The notes under the pieces were generated by a model. That model made no database searches. It was not told the origin of the DNA and saw only the letters and a program-made list of their open reading frames with translations. From Ideonella sp. (GTDB lineage Bacteria > Pseudomonadota > Gammaproteobacteria > Burkholderiales > Burkholderiaceae_C), in assembly GCA_016721465.1 (NCBI GenBank), contig JADKIA010000028.1, positions 744,001-808,000 of the forward strand: DNA of 64,000 nucleotides, written 5' to 3'. Of the stretch, positions 17,095-25,066 are shown one piece after another. Position 1 is the stretch's first letter; each line of letters opens with the position of its first letter. Made by a program: the position numbers and the translations under genes.

Positions 17095-18963
17095 TCAGCC
17101 CGCTGGACGCGCGCCAAGCCGCGGCTTCCACTGCATCAGTTCGCCTCGTGCCAACGAATGCAGCGTGGTCTGCACGAAACTGTTCATCGACGCGTGACCG
17201 GCGAAATAGTGATGCAGCACCGACGCGAACATCACCGCACTGCCTCCTTCGTGGCCGAGTTCGTCCATCGTCAGGTCGATCTGCAGGCCACGCGAAAAGG
17301 CGATCGGCCCGGGCACCGGGTGACGGCGCACGACCGGCTGCGCGGTAACACGCTGGATCGACTCGATCATTCGTCGCTGCGCTGGCTCGGCGGCCATGGG
17401 CAGGCGGCTGAGCAGGTCGCGCAGCGCGGCGGCCCCTTCGCCAGAAGCGGTGTCCAGCAATGAGAGGTAGTTCAAGGACAAGAGGTTGATCAGGCGCCAG
17501 GCCACGCCGCCCTCGCGAAGGGCACTGTAGGGCCGGGACGGGCCCGCCACCGTGCGCACTCCGGTCACCTGAAGGCCGGCCTCGAGGCTGAACTGCGCAC
17601 CGGCACCGCCGGCGATGAGGAAGATCGGCAGATCCCGGTTGGTGCACCGCGTCTGGACCGCGAGCTGTCTGAGCGAGTGCGGGATGGGTGCATCGTCGGG
17701 GTCGACCAGCGACAGGAAGACCTCCGAGCCGATGTAGCCCGAGCGCGGGCCTTCGCGCCGAGCCTGTTCGGACAACAGGCGCGGTTCGCGCCAGACGCTG
17801 TAGTAGGCCGGAAGCTGCGCCGACGGCCCGTGGTCGGGGGCGAACAGCGGCAGGAAGCTCCGTTCGTGGCCCTTGTCGTCGTAGCCGCTCGCCGACAGCA
17901 CGTCGTAGACCTCGAAGTCGAGGGGCGACGTGCGCTCGGGCACCACATGGAATTCATGCTGACCGTCGTCGAGCGCGATGCGATCGGCCCGCTTGGGAAA
18001 GAGGTTGATCGCCGGTACGCAATGCAGGCTGAAATGCGCCGCCTCGACCACCCCATCCAGATCAACACCGGTGCGTGAAAAGAGGAACACCAGCTCGATT
18101 TCCGCACCAGGCAGGGCGGGCAGGATCGTACGCAGACCGAGGAGGTCGAAGAACAGGAATCGCGGCGGGAAGGCGAAGTATTCCTGCAGCAAGCGCAGCC
18201 CGGACATCATGCGCAGTTGAACGGGCAACATGGCATCGGCTTCGTCGAAGCCCACCGGCTGCACCTGTTCGGCCGCCAACAGGCGACGCGAATCGGGCTT
18301 TCCAGTGGCGCCGACCAGCACCCCCACCAACCCGGCGGTGAGAAGCTCGTGCAGGCGCTTGGCCACGTCCGGTGGCCCGCCAAGGAAGAACCTCAGGTGC
18401 CCCGCTTCCAGCTTGGCGAGCGACATGCCTTCCGGCAAGCGCAAGCGCACGCGCACGCCGCACCGCGGACGCTCGGGCAGCGCAAAGGTGGACAAACCGA
18501 GATCCGAAAGGCCGCGGAAGTACTCGGCCGACTCGGTCTTCAGCGGCGTGAGTTGCAGCAGCTGCGTGGTGCGAAATTCACAGCGCGTGCGGGTGTGGGC
18601 AGGCGGCGTCGCCAAGAGCTTGGTGTCGCGGTCGACTTGAGGCGCCTTGAGGAGATTGGGATCGGCGCGCACCGGATCGATCTGCACCACCATCATCGAG
18701 GGCAGGGGGGCCAGCAGGTTGGGGTACAGCAGTTCGAGCAAGCGCTGCGACAGGCGCGGAAACTCGGCGTCCTGCTTCAACTGAACCCGCGCCGCGAGGA
18801 AGGCACAGCCTTCGAGCAGGCGCTCAACATAGGGGTCCGAGACCTCCAGCGAGTCCATGCCCAGACGCGAGGCGATCTTGGGGAACTCCTGGGCGAACTC
18901 CGCACCCATCTCGCGCAGGTAGCGAAGTTCCTGGTTGTAGTAGCGCAGCAGCCGCGGGTCCAT
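17095..18963 (-). CDS. tssF: T6SS baseplate protein TssF
   Basis: TssF (ImpG/VasA), 622 residues, is the main baseplate wedge subunit. The start MDPRLLRYYNQELRYLREMG and the following FAQEFPKIASRLGMD are the family signature. Later family features are YPNLLAPLPSMMVVQ and the C-terminal region with GSAVMFASVLHHYFAGHAS. The ATG at 18963 was chosen over upstream in-frame codons because it begins exactly at the conserved N-terminus. The gene sits between tssE (8 bases) and tssG (2 bases). Confidence 0.97.
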   Translation of the reverse strand: MDPRLLRYYNQELRYLREMGAEFAQEFPKIASRLGMDSLEVSDPYVERLLEGCAFLAARVQLKQDAEFPRLSQRLLELLYPNLLAPLPSMMVVQIDPVRADPNLLKAPQVDRDTKLLATPPAHTRTRCEFRTTQLLQLTPLKTESAEYFRGLSDLGLSTFALPERPRCGVRVRLRLPEGMSLAKLEAGHLRFFLGGPPDVAKRLHELLTAGLVGVLVGATGKPDSRRLLAAEQVQPVGFDEADAMLPVQLRMMSGLRLLQEYFAFPPRFLFFDLLGLRTILPALPGAEIELVFLFSRTGVDLDGVVEAAHFSLHCVPAINLFPKRADRIALDDGQHEFHVVPERTSPLDFEVYDVLSASGYDDKGHERSFLPLFAPDHGPSAQLPAYYSVWREPRLLSEQARREGPRSGYIGSEVFLSLVDPDDAPIPHSLRQLAVQTRCTNRDLPIFLIAGGAGAQFSLEAGLQVTGVRTVAGPSRPYSALREGGVAWRLINLLSLNYLSLLDTASGEGAAALRDLLSRLPMAAEPAQRRMIESIQRVTAQPVVRRHPVPGPIAFSRGLQIDLTMDELGHEGGSAVMFASVLHHYFAGHASMNSFVQTTLHSLARGELMQWKPRLGARPAG

Positions 18964-18971
18964 GGTGCCCC

Positions 18972-19499
18972 TCAGGCGCGCAGGTCGCGCATGCGCGCGC
19001 TGCCGGTCTCGAGGTCGAGGTCGCCCGACAGCAGCAACTCCAGAGGCACCGGCTGCGCCCACAAGTTGCCGCGTATCGTGAGCTGCAGGGTGTTGTGGTG
19101 GTGCCGCGAGTCGATCTGGATCGACACCGACAGCGTCTTGGCGTCAATGCGCGGCTCGAAGTTCGTGATCGCCTGCTTGATGGCGGCCTCCATCGCCACG
19201 CGATCGAGCGACGACTTGGTGCTGCCCGCAAAGGCCGGCATGCCGAAGTTCAACACCGACCGGGACGCATGTTTGTATTGCCCCCACATTTCAAGGTCGT
19301 CGCGCCGTGTCGAAGCGGGCTCCGGCTCGGGGCGAATCGCATTGAACAACCAGGCCAGATCGCGCAGCACGGCAGCGCGCAGTTGCTGGCGTGACAACAC
19401 CCGCGCCTCGACGGTCTCGCGTGTCTCGAGCGGGTGGTGGTCGGTCAACCGATCGAGCAGCGATGGTTGCAGTCGGTCGCGTGAGAGGGCCTCAGCCAT
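18972..19499 (-). CDS. tssE: T6SS baseplate gp25-like protein TssE
   Basis: A 175-residue homologue of phage T4 gp25, which links the baseplate wedge to the sheath. Visible family features are PSLLDRLTD near the N-terminus, DLAWLFNAI, VLNFGMPAFAG in the middle, and the helix AIKQAITNFEPRID. A beta hairpin follows (LSVSIQIDSRHHHNTLQLTI). It overlaps the end of tagJ by 8 bases, so translation is probably coupled. Confidence 0.95.
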   Translation of the reverse strand: MAEALSRDRLQPSLLDRLTDHHPLETRETVEARVLSRQQLRAAVLRDLAWLFNAIRPEPEPASTRRDDLEMWGQYKHASRSVLNFGMPAFAGSTKSSLDRVAMEAAIKQAITNFEPRIDAKTLSVSIQIDSRHHHNTLQLTIRGNLWAQPVPLELLLSGDLDLETGSARMRDLRA

Positions 19500-20346
19500 G
19501 AGCAGCAGCGTGGGCGTCGACTGCTGGGTCGTCCGGTGGTGCAGCGAATTCGATCACCCGCACCGAGAGCAGATCGTGTTCGCCCTGATCGGTGACCAGC
19601 ACGCGTTGGCCCAGGCCACGCCAGCGCTTGCCATCGCTGTCCAATGGGCTCCACTCGGTCTTGCGTGCCATCAGGATCTGCTCGTCATCGCTGCGCTCCG
19701 ACCCGGGATAGCGCGTTGGCAGCATCGCGATCACCTCACCACCGTTCGAAAAGCGCAGCTGAGCGGGAAGCCACACCACGTCGCGCAGGTCGGTGGGCGG
19801 CTCGATGGCTACCCGCGACAACCGATTAAATGGGACCCAGTAGTAACGGCCATTGACCATGGCCTCCAGCACCGGCCCCAGCCGCGAGTCGGCGTCGGCA
19901 ATCCAGTCAAACGACACGCCGTCGATGGTCCCTGGCGTGGCAGGGGCCGCATCAAAAGCCGACGTTGCAAGATTGCCGGCGAGTTCGGTCTCGCCGATGC
20001 CGGCGCGCAGCAGTGACTCGATCAGGCCCGCCAGCCACGCTTCAGGTTCACCGAAAATCATGGGCGAGCGACGACCTTCAAACACGGCCGCGCGGATCTT
20101 TTCGCAGCGCAGCGCATGTCCGACCATCTCGCGCATCGGGCCGGCCGCCTCGTCCATGTCGGCCGCCACGTTGAGCTGCGTGTGGGCACGCTCCCACTGG
20201 CCCAATACGCAAAGAAGCTGCGCAAGAAAGATACGCAATTCGGGCTTGGCCGGTGCCGCTTTCACCGCCGAGGTGAGGGCGGCCAGCGCCGCCTTCGGCG
20301 AGCCGTTGCGGATGGCGGCTTCGGCCGCGGCCAGGGGGTCGGTCAT
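19492..20346 (-). CDS. tagJ: T6SS accessory protein TagJ (ImpE/SciE)
   Basis: A 284-residue ImpE-family protein. The N-terminal half is TPR-like helical (AAEAAIRNGSPKAALAALT, AELRI-type helices, QWERAHTQLNVAADMD). The C-terminal half has the ImpE core DGVSFDWIADADSRLGPVLE, NGRYYWVPFNRL and LRDVVWLPAQLRFSNGG. TagJ binds the sheath protein TssB and modulates ClpV recognition in the P. aeruginosa H1 class of T6SS. Its presence fits the TssA1-like tssA at 25067-26119. The ATG at 20346 is the start of the conserved protein; the open frame to 20484 lacks similarity. Confidence 0.93.
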   Translation of the reverse strand: MTDPLAAAEAAIRNGSPKAALAALTSAVKAAPAKPELRIFLAQLLCVLGQWERAHTQLNVAADMDEAAGPMREMVGHALRCEKIRAAVFEGRRSPMIFGEPEAWLAGLIESLLRAGIGETELAGNLATSAFDAAPATPGTIDGVSFDWIADADSRLGPVLEAMVNGRYYWVPFNRLSRVAIEPPTDLRDVVWLPAQLRFSNGGEVIAMLPTRYPGSERSDDEQILMARKTEWSPLDSDGKRWRGLGQRVLVTDQGEHDLLSVRVIEFAAPPDDPAVDAHAAAHG

Positions 20347-20381
20347 GGCGGTCTCAGGGCAATCAATCGTGGCTGAAAGGT

Positions 20382-20939
20382 TCAGAAGCCATGGCCGCAG
20401 TCGGTGCAGAAGCGTGCTGCGCGTGCGCACAGCGTGCCGCAACCTGGGCAGCTCTTGTGGGTGGAGGCCATGTCGAACCCACACTCGGCGCAGAATCGAC
20501 CGCCGTCCAGAGGGCTCTTGCAGTTCGGGCAGTTGGCCCCCCCACCCGCATTGCCGCTGGCGCGTGCCGGGGCAGAGTCAGCTTGGGCACATTGCTCACA
20601 GCGTTTGGCGCGCGCGTCCCAGCAGTTGTCGCACACGGCTTTTTCACAGCCAGGGCAGACGACGTAGCGCTGCTCAGCTTCAGCAAGGGCCTCCTGCAGC
20701 GCGGCCTCCTTGGCGCTCTTGGCGCCGGCGTTGGCAAGGGTGCTAGAGGTCCGACTCAAAGAGCCGCGATCACCAAGGTAGTAGGCGAATTTGTAGATGA
20801 GGTCCGCGATCTGCCCTTTTCGATAGGGCTTGAACGGGCTCTTCCAAGTACTCGAACAGTTGCCACAGTGAAACTCGTACTGAAAGCCTGCCCCCATTTC
20901 GGCTTCGCGGCTGATCTCACGGTAGTTGGTTAGAGTCAC
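20382..20939 (-). CDS. Multi-zinc-ribbon protein in the T6SS operon
   Basis: A 185-residue protein with eight CXXC pairs: CGNC near residue 25; CPGC, CDNC and CEQC at about 95-118; CPNC and CAEC at about 136-154; and CPGC and CTDC near the C-terminus. These would form about four zinc ribbons. A helical Ala/Glu segment (AKEAALQEALAEAEQRY) separates the first ribbon from the rest. It has no signal peptide and no catalytic motif. It lies 35 bases upstream of tagJ and 27 bases downstream of the third hcp, so it is inside the T6SS transcript. Its role is unknown; binding of protein or nucleic acid is possible. Confidence 0.85.
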   Translation of the reverse strand: MTLTNYREISREAEMGAGFQYEFHCGNCSSTWKSPFKPYRKGQIADLIYKFAYYLGDRGSLSRTSSTLANAGAKSAKEAALQEALAEAEQRYVVCPGCEKAVCDNCWDARAKRCEQCAQADSAPARASGNAGGGANCPNCKSPLDGGRFCAECGFDMASTHKSCPGCGTLCARAARFCTDCGHGF

Positions 20940-20966
20940 TCTTGTCGTCTCAAACTGCGCCTAGCA

Positions 20967-21653
20967 TCATCTTCCCGATTTCGTCGGGCCTGTCTTGGCG
21001 AATTTCAAATATTTCTGCCGATCCAGTTCCTCACTCTCGGCCTTGGTGAGTGGAGCCTTCTTACCGGCAGTGCTGGAGGCGTCTGCAGGCCTGTTGAACG
21101 TGGAGGAAAGAATGGATGCCTTACCTCCGCGCCAATCATAGTCGAACAGGATCCTGGAATAGTTCATTTTCCAAGTTTCATCAAAGGTTCGACCAGCGCC
21201 TGAAGCGGCAGCACTCCAATTGAAACCAATGAGGAAGGCATCTTCAAACTTTATCTCCAGATAGAAGGGATGGGGCGCGGCTTCGAACTGTTCCTGGATC
21301 ACCAACGTGGCCGACGAAAAGAACATACCACCATCCATCGCAGTCATTAGACGTGTGGTCGACCGATCAGTCTGCTTCGAGAATGTAAATATCTCAGGCA
21401 TCACCTCCTTTTGGTTGCCTGAATCGCCTTGGTCATCGGCACCTCTGCCGCGCGCGCCAGAAACTGCTGCTGGAGTGGGTGGGACTGCGGTTCCGCCTTC
21501 CGTGTTCTTCTTTGGCAATGCCGCGGGATCGTTCACGGACCAATTCCATGTCGACACCATGATCCAGTCGAGATGCTCGTCGTCGTTGCATTCCCCGCGT
21601 ACCAGTTCGCCGTTCCTGTCGATCAATTGCAGGTATTGACTTGCCTTGGCCAT
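20967..21653 (-). CDS. Divergent Hcp-family protein with internal insert (third tandem hcp)
   Basis: A 228-residue Hcp (TssD) paralogue. It aligns by eye with the Hcp at 22302-22841: LDWIMVSTWNWSVND against KGWIEISDWSWDIEAD, FSKQTDRSTTRLMTAM against FSHYYDKASPVIMLKI, and YLEIKFEDAFLIGF against YFGITMEEAFITKV. Differences are a Gly/Ala/Pro/Asp-rich insert of roughly 35 residues at about positions 48-85, and a C-terminal Lys/Ser-rich tail of about 40 residues (KAPLTKAESEELDRQKY). It may build a tube variant or carry cargo. The gene starts 3 bases after the second hcp ends. Base composition is less GC-rich than the flanking structural genes. Confidence 0.8.
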   Translation of the reverse strand: MAKASQYLQLIDRNGELVRGECNDDEHLDWIMVSTWNWSVNDPAALPKKNTEGGTAVPPTPAAVSGARGRGADDQGDSGNQKEVMPEIFTFSKQTDRSTTRLMTAMDGGMFFSSATLVIQEQFEAAPHPFYLEIKFEDAFLIGFNWSAAASGAGRTFDETWKMNYSRILFDYDWRGGKASILSSTFNRPADASSTAGKKAPLTKAESEELDRQKYLKFAKTGPTKSGR

Positions 21654-21656
21654 GTC

Positions 21657-22211
21657 TCAACCTTCCTGAGTCTTTCTATCGGTAGCAAAGGTCCAAAGTT
21701 CGTCGCGCCAGTCGGAGGTCAGCAATCTCGTGTCGTCTTTGCGCTTCTCAGCGTAGTACATGATGCTGATGTTGTGAAATGAAAGTTCTATGTCTTCCTT
21801 GATCTGAGCGCCTGCTCCAGATTCGCTGGTACGCAGTTTTATGTCCGCGATATAGCCATCAAGCAAGTCGATGATCAAAATCTGGTTGGCAAGTTTAGCT
21901 GAACGACCGTGGGTTGTGTATTGCTGATCGACGGAAATCGTCGCCGTACTGAATATTTTACGGCCCTGCATGGCATTCGCCAAGAGAAGCGACGCGCCAT
22001 CAAAAACCTTCGAAATTGTGACGCGGTTCATGTCAAGATTCGGCTTTTGGAGCCCCTTTTGGACATCCTTCAGAGTGGCCTTCTTGGCTGTCGCAGCGAA
22101 CTCGAAGCCGTCGATGTCGATCTGTCGTTCATAGCCACCAGCGGTGGATTCGCCTTCCACAGCGCCAGATTCCAGAATAATATTCAAATATATCTGAGTG
22201 GTGTTATCCAT
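21657..22211 (-). CDS. Divergent Hcp-family protein (second tandem hcp)
   Basis: A 184-residue protein with the Hcp pattern of an initial strand (IYLNIILESGAVEGES), a DIDGFEFAA strand in the place of the Hcp 'I..W.W' strand, MNRVTISKVFDGASLLL and an amphipathic helix. These are followed by ATISVDQQY, ILIIDLLDGYIADIKL and IELSFHNISIMYYAEK. The last is the equivalent of the Hcp C-terminal strand that ends in AYAPQ. It lies between two other Hcp-family genes. GC content is visibly lower than in tssC or tssF, suggesting separate ancestry or relaxed codon use. Assignment is by strand order and motif spacing, not by close identity. Confidence 0.75.
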   Translation of the reverse strand: MDNTTQIYLNIILESGAVEGESTAGGYERQIDIDGFEFAATAKKATLKDVQKGLQKPNLDMNRVTISKVFDGASLLLANAMQGRKIFSTATISVDQQYTTHGRSAKLANQILIIDLLDGYIADIKLRTSESGAGAQIKEDIELSFHNISIMYYAEKRKDDTRLLTSDWRDELWTFATDRKTQEG

Positions 22212-22267
22212 GATCGATCATCATTGAGCGACATCGCCAGTCGCGCCAACGGCAGCAGCCCGACGGT

Positions 22268-22290
22268 CCGGCAGAGCTGAGGTCTGCCGG
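22268..22290 (-). promoter_or_regulatory. Perfect hairpin between first and second hcp genes
   Basis: An 8-base inverted repeat CCGGCAGA / TCTGCCGG with a 7-base loop begins 12 bases downstream of the hcp stop codon on the transcribed strand. No T-run follows, so it is unlikely to be a full terminator. It could be a leaky terminator or an RNA-stabilising structure that keeps hcp mRNA more abundant than the genes downstream. Confidence 0.5.
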
Positions 22291-22301
22291 GTGCCCAAGC
22301 C

Positions 22302-22841
22302 TCACTTGACGCCCAAGTTCATTGGCGCCGGACCCTCGGTTTTCATCTTGCCAATGTCCCAAATAAAGTCCTTCTGCGCGGCAAGTTTCCCACCTGTCAA
22401 CTCTTGTGGCGCATAGGCGACAGCGACTGTCTTGAACACCATTTCGACGTCCTGGGTTACTGAGCCGTCCTCGGCGCCCTTACTCGATACCTTGGTTATG
22501 AAAGCCTCTTCCATCGTGATGCCGAAGTATGGTTCGCCCTTGCCATCCGCGGATCCGGTCTGCTTGAGCATCACGATGTGCACCTTGCCAAAGTGTTTGC
22601 CTTGGACGATCTTCAACATGATCACCGGCGACGCCTTGTCGTAGTAATGCGAGAACGACAGGTTGCCGGGTTGCGGCTTGCCGACCGAGGCGCCGGCGCC
22701 CTTTAAGAAACTGGTATCGGCTTCGATATCCCAACTCCAGTCGCTAATCTCGATCCAACCTTTTTCACCGCTGTGGGTTTCATGGGTCGACTCGCCTTTG
22801 TCGACATCCTTCTCGAACTTGATGAATGCATTGCCTGGCAT
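22302..22841 (-). CDS. hcp: T6SS tube protein Hcp (TssD)
   Basis: A 179-residue Hcp that forms the hexameric inner tube of the T6SS. Hallmarks are GWIEISDWSWDIEAD near residues 28-42, NLSFSHYYDKASP, a helix VIMLKIVQGKHFGKV, then HIVMLKQTG, YFGITMEEAFITKVSS and the final strand VEMVFKTVAVAYAPQ. This is the most canonical of the three tandem paralogues and probably the main tube subunit. A 93-base gap separates it from tssC upstream. A stable hairpin follows the stop codon, consistent with its higher expected expression. Confidence 0.93.
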   Translation of the reverse strand: MPGNAFIKFEKDVDKGESTHETHSGEKGWIEISDWSWDIEADTSFLKGAGASVGKPQPGNLSFSHYYDKASPVIMLKIVQGKHFGKVHIVMLKQTGSADGKGEPYFGITMEEAFITKVSSKGAEDGSVTQDVEMVFKTVAVAYAPQELTGGKLAAQKDFIWDIGKMKTEGPAPMNLGVK

Positions 22842-22934
22842 GTGATTTCACTCCTTTTTTGGGGAAGAGGACCGGACTAGAGGTGCCGGCAGGGGACGGT
22901 ATTTGAGGCAAGCTGCCGGGAGCATCACCCGGAA

Positions 22935-24425
22935 TCAGCTCTTCTCGGACGGAAGCTTCGCAACTAGACGAAGCGAGACGGTGAGCCCCTCCAACTGGTA
23001 ATGGGGCTTTAAGAAGAACTTCGATTGGTAGTAGCCAGGAGCGCCCTCTACTTCCTCGACCACGACCTCGGCGGCGGCCAACGGGCGTTGCGCCTTGATG
23101 GTTTCGGGCGAGTTCAGAGGGTCGCCATCCACATAGTTGAGGATCCACTTGTTTAGCCAGCGCTCCATCGCCTCTCGCGACTTGAACGAGCCCACCTTGT
23201 CGCGCACCATGCACTTCAGGTAATGCGCGAATCGGTTGCAGGCAAACAGATAGGGAAGGCGTGCCGCCAATGCCGCGTTGGCCGTGGCGTCGGGGTCGTC
23301 ATACTCGAAGGGCTTTTGAAGCGACTGGGCACCTATGAACGCGGCGAAGTCGGAATTCTTCCGGTGGATCATTGCCAAGAAACCGTTCTTCGACAACTCA
23401 GCCTCGCGGCGGTCAGAAATGGCCACTTCGGTCGGGCACTTCATGTCCACGCCACCGTCGTCGGTGGGAAACGTGTGCGTCGGCAGGTTTTCAACGGCAC
23501 CGCCAGATTCCACGCCCCGAATACGCGAACACCAGCCATACATCTTGAACGACCGATTGATGTTGGTCGCCATCGCATAAGCGGCGTTGCACCAGCTGTA
23601 TTTGTCGTGGTCCGAGCCGACCGTGTCTTCCTCGAAGTTGAAGGCCTCCACCGGGCTGGTCTTGGCCCCATAGGGCAAGCGGCCCAGAAAGCGCGGCATG
23701 CACATCGCGAGATAGCGCGAATCGTCGCTTTCGCGCAGCGAACGCCAGGCAGCGTATTCGGGGGTGAGAAAGATCTTCGTAAGGTCGCGCGGATTGGCCA
23801 GCTCGCTCCACGACTCCATCTGCATCGTACTAGGCGCCGCGCCCGTGATGAACGGGCAGTGCGCCGCGGCGGCAATCTTGGACATTTCGCCCAACAGCTC
23901 CACATCGGGGGGCGAGTGGTCGAAGTGATAGTCGCCGACGATAGCGCCGAAGGGCTCACCACCGAACTGGCCGTATTCCTCTTCGTAGATCTTCTTGCAC
24001 AGTGGTGATTGGTCCCAGGCCGTGCCCTTGTAACGCTTGAGCGTCTTGCCCAAGTCCTGCTTCGAGATCGCCATCACGCGGATCTTCAGGAACTCGTCGG
24101 TCTCGGTGTTGTTCACCATGTAGTGCAGGCCTCGCCATGCCGACTCGAGCTTCTGGAAATCGGCGTGGTGGAGAATGGCATTGACCTGCTCGGTCATCTT
24201 GGCATCGATCGCGGCAATCATCGCTTCGATGCTCAACACCGTGTCGGTGCCGATGAGTTGGGTGTGGCTCAGTGCCTGCTGCGCCAAAGTCTGCACCGCC
24301 GCCTCGACGGCCGAACGCGCCTCGTCGGACTTGGGCTTGAATTCTTTCTTTAGCAAGTTGGCAAATTCATTGCCTTCCAGCGTCACGCCGGAAAACAACG
24401 GACTCGCCGCTTGTTGCTCTGCCAT
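22935..24425 (-). CDS. tssC: T6SS contractile sheath large subunit TssC (VipB)
   Basis: A 496-residue TssC. The typical features are SAWRGLHYMVNNTETDEFLKIR in pieces at about residues 95-115, YGQFGGEPFGAIVGDYHFDH in the middle, and the aromatic/Pro run CMPRFLGRLPYG. DPDATANAALAARLPYLFA and the C-terminal beta hairpin (GYYQSKFFLKPHYQLEGLTVSLRLV) follow. It co-assembles with TssB into the sheath that ClpV recycles. It lies 23 bases after tssB. Very secure. Confidence 0.98.
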   Translation of the reverse strand: MAEQQAASPLFSGVTLEGNEFANLLKKEFKPKSDEARSAVEAAVQTLAQQALSHTQLIGTDTVLSIEAMIAAIDAKMTEQVNAILHHADFQKLESAWRGLHYMVNNTETDEFLKIRVMAISKQDLGKTLKRYKGTAWDQSPLCKKIYEEEYGQFGGEPFGAIVGDYHFDHSPPDVELLGEMSKIAAAAHCPFITGAAPSTMQMESWSELANPRDLTKIFLTPEYAAWRSLRESDDSRYLAMCMPRFLGRLPYGAKTSPVEAFNFEEDTVGSDHDKYSWCNAAYAMATNINRSFKMYGWCSRIRGVESGGAVENLPTHTFPTDDGGVDMKCPTEVAISDRREAELSKNGFLAMIHRKNSDFAAFIGAQSLQKPFEYDDPDATANAALAARLPYLFACNRFAHYLKCMVRDKVGSFKSREAMERWLNKWILNYVDGDPLNSPETIKAQRPLAAAEVVVEEVEGAPGYYQSKFFLKPHYQLEGLTVSLRLVAKLPSEKS

Positions 24426-24448
24426 TGCTGTGCTCCTGGGGTGGGGAT

Positions 24449-24949
24449 TCAGGCTTGATCGGCGGGCTTGGCCGCGGACCCGAGGCTTTGCAGCAGCGCG
24501 GGATCATTGAGTACCTTGGTGATCAATTCCTCGGCCCCACTCTTGCCGTCCATGTAGGTGACAAGATTGGCCAGTTGGTTGCGTGCGGCCAGCAATTCCT
24601 TCAGGCCGTCGACCTTTGCTGCCACCGCCGCCGGTGAAAAATCGTCCATGTTTTCGAAGGTCAGGTCGATCGCCAGATTGCCCTCATTGGTGAGCGTGTT
24701 CGGCACCATGAACGCCACGCGCGGTTTCATGGCCTTCATTCGGTTGTCGAAATTGTCGACGTCGAACTCCAGGAACTTGCGGTCGGCCACCGGAGGCAGC
24801 GGATCTTCCGGCTTACCTGCCAAATCGGCCATCACACCCATCACGAAGGGCAGTTGCACCTTCTTTTCGGCACCGTAGAGCTCGACGTCGTATTCGATCT
24901 GCACCCGTGGGGCACGATTTCTGCCGATGAATTTCTGACTACTTCCCAT
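24449..24949 (-). CDS. tssB: T6SS contractile sheath small subunit TssB (VipA)
   Basis: A 166-residue TssB. The start region RNRAPRVQIEYDVELYGAEK and the next segment LPFVMGVMADLAG are the family signature, followed by FLEFDVDNFDNRMKAMKPR and the C-terminal helix QLANLVTYMDGKSGAEELI. TssB is also the contact for TagJ in systems that encode it, and tagJ is present here. A 117-base gap separates it from tssA upstream. Confidence 0.98.
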   Translation of the reverse strand: MGSSQKFIGRNRAPRVQIEYDVELYGAEKKVQLPFVMGVMADLAGKPEDPLPPVADRKFLEFDVDNFDNRMKAMKPRVAFMVPNTLTNEGNLAIDLTFENMDDFSPAAVAAKVDGLKELLAARNQLANLVTYMDGKSGAEELITKVLNDPALLQSLGSAAKPADQA

Positions 24950-25066
24950 TGGTCTCTCCGCTTTGGGGTCAAAGGTGAATGTGCCGACTGACGCCGACGA
25001 GATGCTTGTCGGCCCGGGGGCAACTTCGGCGCATCATGCCAGTGGCTCGATGATCTGCAAAGCGGA

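Noticed and set aside
22780..23214. Minus-strand 144-codon open frame over the hcp-tssC gap
   Set aside because: Overlaps the ends of both genes in a different frame and has no recognisable sequence; the gap itself is 93 bases.
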